Assembly: GCA_023428295.1 (NCBI GenBank)
Contig: JAEYYV010000282.1
Span: 1 to 5,290, forward strand
Length of the DNA: 5,290 bases
Direction: 5' to 3'
DNA from: Pseudomonadota bacterium
GTDB lineage: Bacteria; Myxococcota_A; Polyangia; Haliangiales; Haliangiaceae
Each line of letters begins with the position of its first letter. Position 1 is the first letter of the stretch. The translations under genes were made by a program, and so were the position numbers. Positions 1 through 5,099 of the stretch are shown piece by piece. The notes under the pieces were generated by a model. That model ran no database searches. It was not told the DNA's origin and saw only the letters and a list, made by a program, of their open reading frames with translations.

Positions 1-539
1 CGGGCGCCCGCGGCCGCTTCTTCGCCGCGCGACAGCAGCACGAACAGCGGATCGATCGCCTTCTTGATCTTGCCCTTCGCCGCCGCCGCCGCCGCCGCCG
101 CGCGCACCACGGCGACCTGATCGCCCAAGCGCTCGACGACGACCTTGTGCGCTGCGGGATCCGGATACTGCGCGAGCGCCGTGATCGCTGCGTTCCGCAC
201 CGTCGGGTTCATGTGGTTCGCGTAGCGCACGAGCGCCATCACGTCGGGCGGCGCCGGGTGCTTCGCGAGCCCGTCGATCGCGGGCACGGCGACGCTCGCC
301 GGCAGGCCCATCGCCAATGCGTCGAGGAGCACCTCGTGCGCGGCCGGTGCGCTGCTCTCGCCGATCGTCTCTGCTGACTTGGCGGCGGGCTCGACCTCGG
401 CGCCGTTTAGCGCCGCGATCTCCTGCGCCGTCGGTCCCTTCGCCGGCGCCTTCTTGACGGGAGCCTTCTTCGCTTGCGCGAACGCGACGCTCGGCATCGC
501 GATCGCGAGCACCACCGCGACGACACTGGCTTTGAACAT
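1..539 (-). CDS. Exported HEAT-repeat protein, 5' part (partial at left edge)
   Basis: Reading on the minus strand from an ATG at 539-537 gives 179 codons without a stop, running off the left edge, so the C-terminus is missing. Residues 1-21 form a Sec-type signal peptide (MFKASVVAVVLAIAMPSVAFA, then QAKK), with a basic start, hydrophobic core and Ala-x-Ala cleavage site, so the protein should be periplasmic or secreted. A Lys/Ala/Pro linker (about 22-36) follows. Residues about 82-173 hold HEAT/armadillo-like helical pairs: PAIDGLAKHP, then NPTVRNAAITALAQYP, then DQVAVVRAAAA. The V-R-x-A-A-x-x-A-L pattern is the typical HEAT signature. HEAT proteins usually act as scaffolds for protein-protein contacts; no catalytic motif is visible. 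The third repeat carries a run of eight alanines (147-154) encoded by identical GCG codons. The gene is divergent from the methyltransferase at 611. The specific function is unknown. Start choice is supported by the signal peptide, although no Shine-Dalgarno is seen. Confidence 0.5.
   Translation of the reverse strand, partial: MFKASVVAVVLAIAMPSVAFAQAKKAPVKKAPAKGPTAQEIAALNGAEVEPAAKSAETIGESSAPAAHEVLLDALAMGLPASVAVPAIDGLAKHPAPPDVMALVRYANHMNPTVRNAAITALAQYPDPAAHKVVVERLGDQVAVVRAAAAAAAAKGKIKKAIDPLFVLLSRGEEAAAGA
78..101 (-). repeat. (GCG)8 trinucleotide tract coding for poly-alanine
   Basis: Eight identical GCG codons (CGC on the plus strand) encode Ala147-154 inside a HEAT-like helix of the exported protein. 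The tract is perfect with no synonymous interruption, which suggests a slippage-prone microsatellite; length changes would stay in frame. Confidence 0.5.
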
Positions 540-546
540 TGTTCGC

Positions 547-575
547 GTCGTACCCAAAACCCGGTCGACATTCAA
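547..575 (-). promoter_or_regulatory. Possible promoter of the HEAT-repeat gene
   Basis: On the minus strand TTGAAT (575-570, four of six matches to TTGACA) is followed after 17 bases by TACGAC (552-547, three of six matches to TATAAT), ending seven bases before the ATG. The 540-610 spacer is clearly more AT-rich than its surroundings and must hold promoters for both divergent genes. If used, the mRNA would be nearly leaderless. The matches are weak, so this is a candidate only. Confidence 0.5.
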
Positions 576-596
576 CAAACGCCGCGTTCCATTCGC

Positions 597-602
597 TACA
601 AC
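597..602 (+). promoter_or_regulatory. Possible -10 element of the methyltransferase gene
   Basis: TACAAC matches TATAAT at four of six positions and ends eight bases before the GTG start at 611, which again would give a leaderless transcript. No convincing -35 hexamer lies 16-18 bases upstream (the sequence there is AACAAA-like). There is no purine-rich Shine-Dalgarno between this element and the GTG. Weak evidence. Confidence 0.5.
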
Positions 603-610
603 TTCACACC

Positions 611-1420
611 GTGGATCCCGCCGTTCTGCCGATCCTCCAGTGTCCGCGTTGCCGGACAGGAGCGCCCTTTCGCGAGCTGCGCAACGCGCGGTGCATGCAG
701 TGCGGTCTCGAGCCTGCGCCCGCACCGGCCGGCGTCATCGACTTGATCGATGCATCGGTCGGCGAGCCCGTCACCGCGTCGACCGAGCAGCGGCTCATGG
801 AGAGCGACCTCGTCGCGCGCATGTACGATCGCTTCTGGCGACCGACGTTCGTACGCATGCTCGCCGGCAAAGGCGCCGGGGCGTCCGTGGGCGGCCTCGC
901 AGGCGAGCTGTTCATTCACAAGCACAGCCTCTCGCTCGACGATCGTCCGGGACCGTGGCTCGATCTGTCGTGCGGCCCCGGCGCGTTCGCGCGCGCCCTC
1001 GCCGCCTCCGCACCGGGCGCGCTGATCGTGGGACTCGATATCTCGCGCGCGATGCTCGAGGTCGCGGCGCAGCGCACGGGCGGCTACACGAACGTCGTCC
1101 TCGTCCGTGCAGACGCGCACTCGCTGCCGTTCGTCGATGGATCGTTCAACGGCGTGAACAACGCGGGCGCGCTCCACGCGTACGACGATCCGGAGCTCGT
1201 GTTCCGCGAGATCCGGCGCGTGCTGCGTCCCGGTGGTCTCTATGTCGGCTCGACGTTCGCCGAAGCACCGTCGCTCCTCGGCCGCATCGCAGCGCGCGCG
1301 GCGGGTATTCGCCGGTTCGAGCCCGCCGAGCTCCGCGCTTGGCTACAGCGCATCGGCTTCGCGGACTACGAGGACGTTCGCCTCGGCGGTGCGCTGGTGT
1401 TCCGCGTGCGGCGTCCCTGA
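611..1420 (+). CDS. Class I SAM-dependent methyltransferase with N-terminal zinc ribbon
   Basis: This is a 269-residue soluble protein. Residues 11-31 form a four-cysteine zinc ribbon (CPRC, 13 residues, CMQC). A helical linker runs to about 115. The Rossmann-like methyltransferase core then shows motif I DLSCGPG (118-124, SAM binding), the acidic residue closing beta 2 (D143 in GLDIS), ADAHSLPF (167-174) and the post-motif helix EIRRVLRPGG (200-209). This arrangement is typical of the UbiE/MenG and RlmA-like group (Methyltransf_11/25), where a Zn-binding N-terminus precedes the catalytic domain. The substrate (rRNA, quinone or another small molecule) cannot be read from the sequence. GTG 611 is chosen because it starts MDPAVLPILQCPRC; the frame extends upstream to a TTG at 539, but that extension overlaps the divergent gene start and looks non-coding (GRHSTNAAFHSL). 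No Shine-Dalgarno is visible. The next gene on the same strand starts 114 bases downstream, so co-transcription is possible. Confidence 0.5.
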   Translation: MDPAVLPILQCPRCRTGAPFRELRNARCMQCGLEPAPAPAGVIDLIDASVGEPVTASTEQRLMESDLVARMYDRFWRPTFVRMLAGKGAGASVGGLAGELFIHKHSLSLDDRPGPWLDLSCGPGAFARALAASAPGALIVGLDISRAMLEVAAQRTGGYTNVVLVRADAHSLPFVDGSFNGVNNAGALHAYDDPELVFREIRRVLRPGGLYVGSTFAEAPSLLGRIAARAAGIRRFEPAELRAWLQRIGFADYEDVRLGGALVFRVRRP

Positions 1421-1534
1421 CGCATCGCGATCGCGCACCGCGCGCGAGTGACACGGAACGAGACGCAGCGATCGCGCACGACGTGAAGATCACGTACGTG
1501 CGTCGTGGCTCGGGGTGTGCAGTCCGAGCGCGCC
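1421..1534. other. Intergenic spacer with 12-bp direct repeat and palindrome
   Basis: This 114-base gap between two plus-strand genes contains GCGATCGCGCAC twice, at 1427-1438 and 1468-1479 (41-base period, about four helical turns), each including the palindrome GCGATCGC. A perfect 10-bp palindrome, CACGTACGTG, lies at 1491-1500. These could be regulator-binding sites upstream of the 1535 gene, but GC-rich sequence produces such motifs easily. No clear promoter or terminator was found. Confidence 0.5.
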
Positions 1535-1954
1535 ATGCAGAACCAACCGAAGTGGTGGAGCGAGAAACACACGAGCGCCTGGGATCGCGTGAAGGCCGCG
1601 CTGAAGCGCGATTGGGAGCAGACCAAAGCCGATGTCTCGAGCAAGGGACGCGAGCTGAACCAGGACGCGGGCGACACGATCAAGCAAGCGGCCGGAAAAC
1701 AGCCGATTCCGCCCGCGAACGTCGCGAACCCGCCCGATGCGAGCGACATCGAGTCCGGCAAGGACAGCGACTGGAACCGCGTCGAGTCGTCGTACCGCTA
1801 TGGCGTCGGTGCGCGCGAGCAGTACGGCACCGAGGACTGGAACGATGGCGTCGAGTCCAAGCTTCGCGAGGAATGGGGCGACCTCAAGAGCGGCCGCACG
1901 TGGGACGAGGTGAAGTCGGCCGTGCGTCGCGGTTGGGACCGCGCGCGTAGCTAG
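1535..1954 (+). CDS. Small Trp-rich charged protein of unknown function with duplicated W-VK-R-W motif
   Basis: The product is 139 residues, hydrophilic, with no signal peptide or membrane segment, so it is probably cytoplasmic. It begins MQNQPKWWSEK. The same motif occurs at both ends: WDRVKAALKRDWEQTK (16-31) and WDEVKSAVRRGWDRAR (123-138), which align without gaps. Between them lie a Pro/Asn-rich linker (55-70), then SSYRYGVGAREQYG (85-98) and DWNDGVESKLREEW (101-114). The combination YRYG, a W-containing helix and a terminal WD-VK-A-RRGWDR helix resembles a short repeat recurring in uncharacterised stress- or envelope-associated bacterial proteins with CsbD-like names; this is recalled family knowledge and was not checked. 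The helices are amphipathic with Trp at regular spacing and rich in Lys/Arg and Asp/Glu. ATG 1535 is preferred over the in-frame GTG at 1505, whose extra ten residues (MARGVQSERA) look like spacer. Function unknown; coding status is well supported by composition. Confidence 0.5.
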   Translation: MQNQPKWWSEKHTSAWDRVKAALKRDWEQTKADVSSKGRELNQDAGDTIKQAAGKQPIPPANVANPPDASDIESGKDSDWNRVESSYRYGVGAREQYGTEDWNDGVESKLREEWGDLKSGRTWDEVKSAVRRGWDRARS

Positions 1955-1978
1955 CTCACGAGACGCAGCTGACTCCGA

Positions 1979-2011
1979 CGCGCGTGCGCCGTCGCGGCGA
2001 CAACACGCGCG
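1979..2011. terminator. GC-rich hairpin between convergent genes, candidate bidirectional terminator
   Basis: CGCGCGTG (1979-1986) pairs with CACGCGCG (2004-2011) in a perfect 8-bp stem. Inside it, GTCGC (1991-1995) and GCGAC (1997-2001) can form a second short stem. The structure lies between the stop at 1952-1954 (plus) and the stop at 2024-2026 (minus), exactly where a shared terminator is expected. There is no U-tract on either strand, so it may only stall polymerase or protect 3' ends. Confidence 0.5.
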
Positions 2012-2023
2012 AGAGCGAGCCGG

Positions 2024-3358
2024 TTACCACGTTCCGCCAAGCAGTGGGACGTGCGCACCGGGTTGCGGCGCCAATCGCGGCGACAGCGGCTGGACGCCGA
2101 GCGTTCCGAGCGCCCACGTTCCGTCGGCGTGACGATGCACGAGCCCGATCTCGTCGGGATCCGTCTTGCGCTTCCCGTCGTGCGTGTCGGTGCCCGTGGC
2201 CATGCCGCGCGTCAGCCGAAAGCCGATGTACGCGCCGAGCACGAGGCCCGTCGTCGAGAGAAAGCCGACGATGCGCTCGTCCGCGTCGGTCTGCGAGTCG
2301 TAGATGACGCCGTAGAGCAAGAATGGAATGGAGCCACCGAGCACCGACGCGCCCACGACGCGTGTCATGCGCTTCGGTGTGGTGTCCGTCAGTGGTGCCG
2401 CGATGAAGCCCGTGATCCAACCGGCGGTCGCGCCGATCAGCGCGTTGACCGAGTACGCCTCCCCTTCCGCGGGCTGCATCAGCATGCCGAGCGTCAGACC
2501 ACCAACGGTACCGATGCCGGCGAACGTATCGACGAGCGCGACGTCACCGCGGGTGAAGCGCCGCTGGGACGCGACCCCGGCACCGACGAGCCCGCCGAGC
2601 GTGGAGCCGACGCTCGCGCCGACGAGCACCTGTCGGCCCGTGGTGCCGTCGCGCTTCACCGCATCGGCGAACAAGCCGCCGATCACGCCGCCCCACACGG
2701 TGCCGCTGCCGACGGTGCGCATCTGCGCCTCGCTCCACCCGAGCTTGTCCTCGATCATCGGCGCGAGGAGAGCTCCGCCGATCGCCGCACCGAGGCCCGT
2801 CGGGATGGCGCCGTTCTCCGGGTTCTCGGAGCTAAAGAACGATCCGATCGTGGTGCCGAGGAGACCGAAGTACAGCGCGCCATGAACCCGCGTGGCGATC
2901 TGCGCGTCGGGTCGCTCCGGCTGTGCCGGCAGCGGATCGTTGTGGATGGTCACCTTGTCCGTGTCCTCGACGGCGCTGGCATCGATCTGGACCGTGTCGC
3001 CGGGGAGCGGCTGATCGGGCACGCCGAGCTGCTTGTTCGCGAGGCGCACTAGATAGCGCGCGTGCTCGCCCGCCGCACCCTTGGGACTCTGCTGCAGCGC
3101 CTCGAGCGCGAGCTGCTTCGCGTCGACGAACACCCGCGCGTCGAACAGCTCCTGTGCGCGCGCGACGAGCGACTGCGCGATCTGCTCGGCGAGAACGGGA
3201 TCCGCGTCGAGCGCCGGCGGCGTGCTCGGCGGAATCGGCGCGGGCTTCGCCGGTGCCGCATACGGATCCGCCGGCTCCGCGGGCGCGTATGGATCCGCAG
3301 GCTGCGCGGACGCGATCGCGCTCCCCGCGAGAACAGCCACCCAAAGCGCGCGACGCAT
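2024..3358 (-). CDS. Exported TPR-like, Gly-rich multi-segment membrane protein of unknown function
   Basis: The product is 444 residues from the ATG at 3358-3356. Residues 1-18 form a signal peptide (MRRALWVAVLAGSAIASA). A Pro/Ala-rich stretch (19-48) holds a 9-residue tandem repeat (PADPYAPAE then PADPYAAPA). Residues about 50-112 form paired helices resembling a tetratricopeptide unit (AQSLVARAQELFDARVFVDA, KQLALEALQQSPKG). A polar linker (113-156) leads to about eight Gly/Ala-rich hydrophobic segments (approximately 159-177, 184-202, 216-233, 242-264, 272-295, 301-323, 331-354, 362-385), many with GxxxG or glycine-zipper spacing such as GLGAAIGGALLAP and GASVGSTLGGLVGAG. The C-terminus (390-444) is polar and ends GAHVPLLGGTW; an aromatic last residue would fit an outer-membrane protein, but the helical Gly-rich core argues for helices. 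I do not recognise a named family. An upstream in-frame TTG (3385) would give a poorer signal peptide and is rejected. The gene lies 52 bases downstream of the AI-2E-like permease, on the same strand. Confidence 0.5.
   Translation of the reverse strand: MRRALWVAVLAGSAIASAQPADPYAPAEPADPYAAPAKPAPIPPSTPPALDADPVLAEQIAQSLVARAQELFDARVFVDAKQLALEALQQSPKGAAGEHARYLVRLANKQLGVPDQPLPGDTVQIDASAVEDTDKVTIHNDPLPAQPERPDAQIATRVHGALYFGLLGTTIGSFFSSENPENGAIPTGLGAAIGGALLAPMIEDKLGWSEAQMRTVGSGTVWGGVIGGLFADAVKRDGTTGRQVLVGASVGSTLGGLVGAGVASQRRFTRGDVALVDTFAGIGTVGGLTLGMLMQPAEGEAYSVNALIGATAGWITGFIAAPLTDTTPKRMTRVVGASVLGGSIPFLLYGVIYDSQTDADERIVGFLSTTGLVLGAYIGFRLTRGMATGTDTHDGKRKTDPDEIGLVHRHADGTWALGTLGVQPLSPRLAPQPGAHVPLLGGTW
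3248..3301 (-). repeat. 27-bp tandem repeat, two units, coding for PADPYA(P/A)
   Basis: Two adjacent 27-base units (3301-3275 and 3274-3248) encode PADPYAPAE and PADPYAAPA just after the signal peptide cleavage region of the Gly-rich membrane protein. The DNA has diverged at several synonymous positions (both keep CGGATCC-like cores), so the duplication is not recent or is held at protein level. It probably acts as a flexible extracytoplasmic spacer. Confidence 0.5.
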
Positions 3359-3367
3359 TCTTAACGG

Positions 3368-3395
3368 AGTATCACCCGACGACAAACCGCCGCAA
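3368..3395 (-). promoter_or_regulatory. Possible promoter of the Gly-rich membrane protein gene
   Basis: On the minus strand TTGCGG (3395-3390) is followed after 16 bases by GATACT (3373-3368, four of six matches to TATAAT), ending nine bases before the ATG at 3358. No Shine-Dalgarno is visible (ACTCCGTTAAGA precedes the ATG). This would give a 2-3 base leader. The gene could equally be read through from the upstream permease, so confidence is low. Confidence 0.5.
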
Positions 3396-3402
3396 CAGCG
3401 GT
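3386..3402 (-). terminator. Weak hairpin after the permease gene
   Basis: ACCGC and GCGGT (3402-3398 and 3390-3386, loop of seven) form a 5-bp stem on the minus strand, followed by TTTGTCG, starting nine bases after the permease stop codon at 3413-3411. It is a marginal intrinsic-terminator candidate. It overlaps the possible -35 of the next gene, so both readings cannot be taken at full weight. Confidence 0.5.
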
Positions 3403-3410
3403 GATCGAGG

Positions 3411-4895
3411 TCACGACTTCGTCGGGGTGACCGGGGCGGAAGGAGGCGGCGTCACGATGGGCGCCGCGATCGGGCCGGTCTGGCCCATGCCGAGATCCTT
3501 CTTCCAGGTCTTTCGATAGAAGAACATGAACAGCACCTGGATCGTCGAGAGGATCGGAACCGCGAGCAACGCACCGACGAGTCCGAAGCTGTGCTCCCCC
3601 AAGAACAGCGAGAAGATGACGAGCACCGGATGAATCTTGGCCGCGGTGCCGATGATCTTCGGGTTCAGGAGGTTCGCCTCGATGAAGTGGATGCCGATGA
3701 TCCACAGGCCGATCGCGAGACCGCGCACGACATCGATGCCCTCGTTGCCCGACACGAGCGCGACGACGACGATCGGGATCGATGACAAGATCGATCCGAA
3801 GATGGGGATGAGCGTCAGCAGCGCGGCGACGACCGCGAGGATCAGGCTGTACTTCACGCCGAAGATCAGGAGACCGAAGTACGTGAGGATGCCGTTCACG
3901 ACGCAGATCACGAGCTGCCCGCGAATCACGCCCGAGAGGCCGCGATCGATGCCCGCGATGATCACGTCGTAGTCCTCGCGCGTGTTCACCGGGAACAGGC
4001 CACGCAAGAAGCCGTGGACCTTCTCCATGTCGATCAGGATGAACGCGCCGATCATCAGCGTGAAGAAGAACAAGAAGATGCCCTTGATGAACGCGGCGAT
4101 CAGCGTCTGCCCGAAGCGCACGACGTCCTGCACCTTGCTCTGCAGCGACACCATGCCTTTCTTCACGAACGCGCGGAGCTTGTCCTCGAGCGTCGCCGGC
4201 TCGGGTGGCGTCTCGTTCGTGTGCAGCGTGTAGCCGCCCTCGGCGTGCGGCTTGATGTCGAGGCCGTTCGGCGAGAGCTGGATCGCCATGCGCCCATCGG
4301 GCAGCGGCGTCATCGTGAACGCGGTGCCCGGCGGCAGCGGCACGTCCGGAACGATCGCCGGATCCTCCTCGGCAGCACGCGGTCCCGCGAGCGTCGGGAA
4401 GCGCTTCTCGATCCAGCGCGCGAGCTCGGGGATGTAGTTGTCGTTCGCCTTCTGGTAGAGGATCGGCGCCTCCTTGCCGAGGCGCGCCACGTCGCGCGAC
4501 AGCCGCGGCACGAGGAGGAACATGAAGCCCACCACCGCGGCGATGAACAGGATGTAGCAGAAGACGATCGCGAGCCCGCGCGGCATGCGACGCGTGCCGT
4601 CCTTGCGCTCGGTCATCCAGCGCACGACGGGCGCGAGGATGTACGCGATGAGGAACGCGAACACGAACGGCAGGAGCACCGACCGGCCGAGGATCGCGAC
4701 GAACAGCACGAACATCGGAAAGCTCCACCGCTTGAAGAAGCGGCCTACCGGATGCTCGACGCTGAACAGCGTGCCGGTCCGCGTGCGCGCGGTGACGGGC
4801 CCCGTCGTCGGGCCACTCGGCACGCCCGGAAGCGGGCTCGTCGGAATGCCTCCCGATGGCGGTGGAGGATCACCGGGCGGATCAGCCGGACTCAC
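3411..4895 (-). CDS. AI-2E family (PF01594) permease with long soluble insertion
   Basis: This is a 494-residue inner-membrane protein; family members are usually about 350 residues. A Pro/Gly-rich, probably cytoplasmic tail (1-50) precedes the first helices (about 59-92), then helix 108-129. A long extra-membrane region (130-262) follows, then helices at about 264-289, 322-345, 349-381, 389-410 and 424-459, and a Pro-rich tail (470-494). Family hallmarks are present: the helix-breaking run LTLIPIFGSILSSIP (360-374), E406-NLLNPKIIG (408-416), KIHPVL (420-425), and FLGEHSFGLVGALLAVP (431-447). The family includes TqsA (autoinducer-2 export) and Na+/H+-antiporter-like members, but the substrate cannot be assigned here, and no lux/lsr genes are nearby. 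The extra length comes from the tails and a segment at about 170-233 that looks like a small beta-rich insertion (GTAFTMTPLPDGRMAIQLSP). GTG 4895 is the first start after an in-frame stop at 4910-4908; a later start before residue 59 cannot be excluded. No Shine-Dalgarno is seen. Confidence 0.5.
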   Translation of the reverse strand: MSPADPPGDPPPPSGGIPTSPLPGVPSGPTTGPVTARTRTGTLFSVEHPVGRFFKRWSFPMFVLFVAILGRSVLLPFVFAFLIAYILAPVVRWMTERKDGTRRMPRGLAIVFCYILFIAAVVGFMFLLVPRLSRDVARLGKEAPILYQKANDNYIPELARWIEKRFPTLAGPRAAEEDPAIVPDVPLPPGTAFTMTPLPDGRMAIQLSPNGLDIKPHAEGGYTLHTNETPPEPATLEDKLRAFVKKGMVSLQSKVQDVVRFGQTLIAAFIKGIFLFFFTLMIGAFILIDMEKVHGFLRGLFPVNTREDYDVIIAGIDRGLSGVIRGQLVICVVNGILTYFGLLIFGVKYSLILAVVAALLTLIPIFGSILSSIPIVVVALVSGNEGIDVVRGLAIGLWIIGIHFIEANLLNPKIIGTAAKIHPVLVIFSLFLGEHSFGLVGALLAVPILSTIQVLFMFFYRKTWKKDLGMGQTGPIAAPIVTPPPSAPVTPTKS

Positions 4896-4901
4896 CGCGC
4901 C

Positions 4902-4910
4902 GGTATATCA
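4902..4910 (-). promoter_or_regulatory. Possible extended -10 promoter of the permease gene
   Basis: TGATATACC on the minus strand matches the extended -10 pattern TGnTATAAT (TG plus four of six hexamer bases). It ends six bases before the GTG at 4895, so initiation would fall at or next to the start codon, giving a leaderless mRNA. No TTGACA-like -35 is seen 17 bases upstream (ATGCTC), which fits an extended -10 promoter. It is the most AT-rich short stretch in this gap. Confidence 0.5.
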
Positions 4911-4950
4911 GAGCGCGAGCGATCGAGCATCGCACGCGATGCGCTCTTCG

Positions 4951-5090
4951 TGTCCGGTCTTAGGCGGACACCACGAGTGGTGGATTCCACCAGTTTCGGC
5001 ACCAGTTGGGGTCCGACCCCAAACCCGCTGCGAATTGGTCAAATCCACCACTTTTGTCCAGCGCGTTAGACAATGTCCGCTCACCGGACA
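4951..5090. repeat. 140-bp nested inverted repeat, REP/MITE-like
   Basis: Outer arms TGTCCGGTcttagGCGGACA (4951-4970) and TGTCCGCtcACCGGACA (5074-5090) are inverted copies, and each is itself a palindrome (TGTCCG...CGGACA). Inner arms AGTGGTGGATT (4976-4986) and AATCCACCACT (5042-5052) are perfect 11-bp inverted repeats. Further in, 4989-4996 can pair with 5032-5039 (two G-U). The centre is TTGGGGTC-C-GACCCCAA (5006-5022), and inner arms and centre share the same axis at 5014. A smaller palindrome, TGGTGGATTCCACCA, sits at 4978-4992. A TCG triplet flanks both ends (4948-4950, 5091-5093), possibly by chance. No ORF of its own is credible. GGGGTC...GACCCC palindromes are known near RAYT/Y1-transposase REP elements, so a non-autonomous mobile repeat is the best guess. 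It starts nine bases past the stop of the right-hand gene and may also end its transcript. Confidence 0.5.
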
Positions 5091-5099
5091 TCGGCGCGT

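Noticed and set aside
539..610. TTG start at 539 extending the methyltransferase by 24 residues
   Set aside because: It would overlap the start codon of the divergent gene, the extra residues resemble non-coding sequence, and the protein family begins just before the zinc ribbon.
1427..1479. GCGATCGC words as HIP1-type highly iterated palindromes
   Set aside because: HIP1 is a cyanobacterial feature; two copies in a GC-rich spacer are not enough to claim it, and the genes here do not suggest a cyanobacterium.
1505..1534. GTG 1505 as start of the Trp-rich protein
   Set aside because: The added residues are unlike the rest of the protein, no ribosome-binding site precedes it, and an ATG follows at 1535.
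379..1950. 523-codon open frame on the plus strand
   Set aside because: It is an Arg-rich shadow that crosses the divergent spacer and overlaps both real plus-strand genes in another frame; no domain is recognisable.
2051..3052. 333-codon plus-strand frame
   Set aside because: It is antisense to the exported Gly-rich protein, without a recognisable motif, and its composition is that of a shadow.
3361..4728. 455-codon minus-strand frame overlapping the permease
   Set aside because: It is the permease gene read in another frame; its translation is Arg/His/Asp-rich with no membrane segments, while the alternative frame shows clear family motifs.
4014..5069. 351-codon plus-strand frame
   Set aside because: It is antisense to the permease and runs through the inverted repeat; composition (Glu/Arg/His-rich) is typical of antisense of high-GC genes.
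5065..5072. GTTAGAC resembling an integron attC core site
   Set aside because: No matching RYYYAAC partner core is found at the other end of the inverted repeat (GTCTTAGG there), and no gene cassette or integrase is visible.
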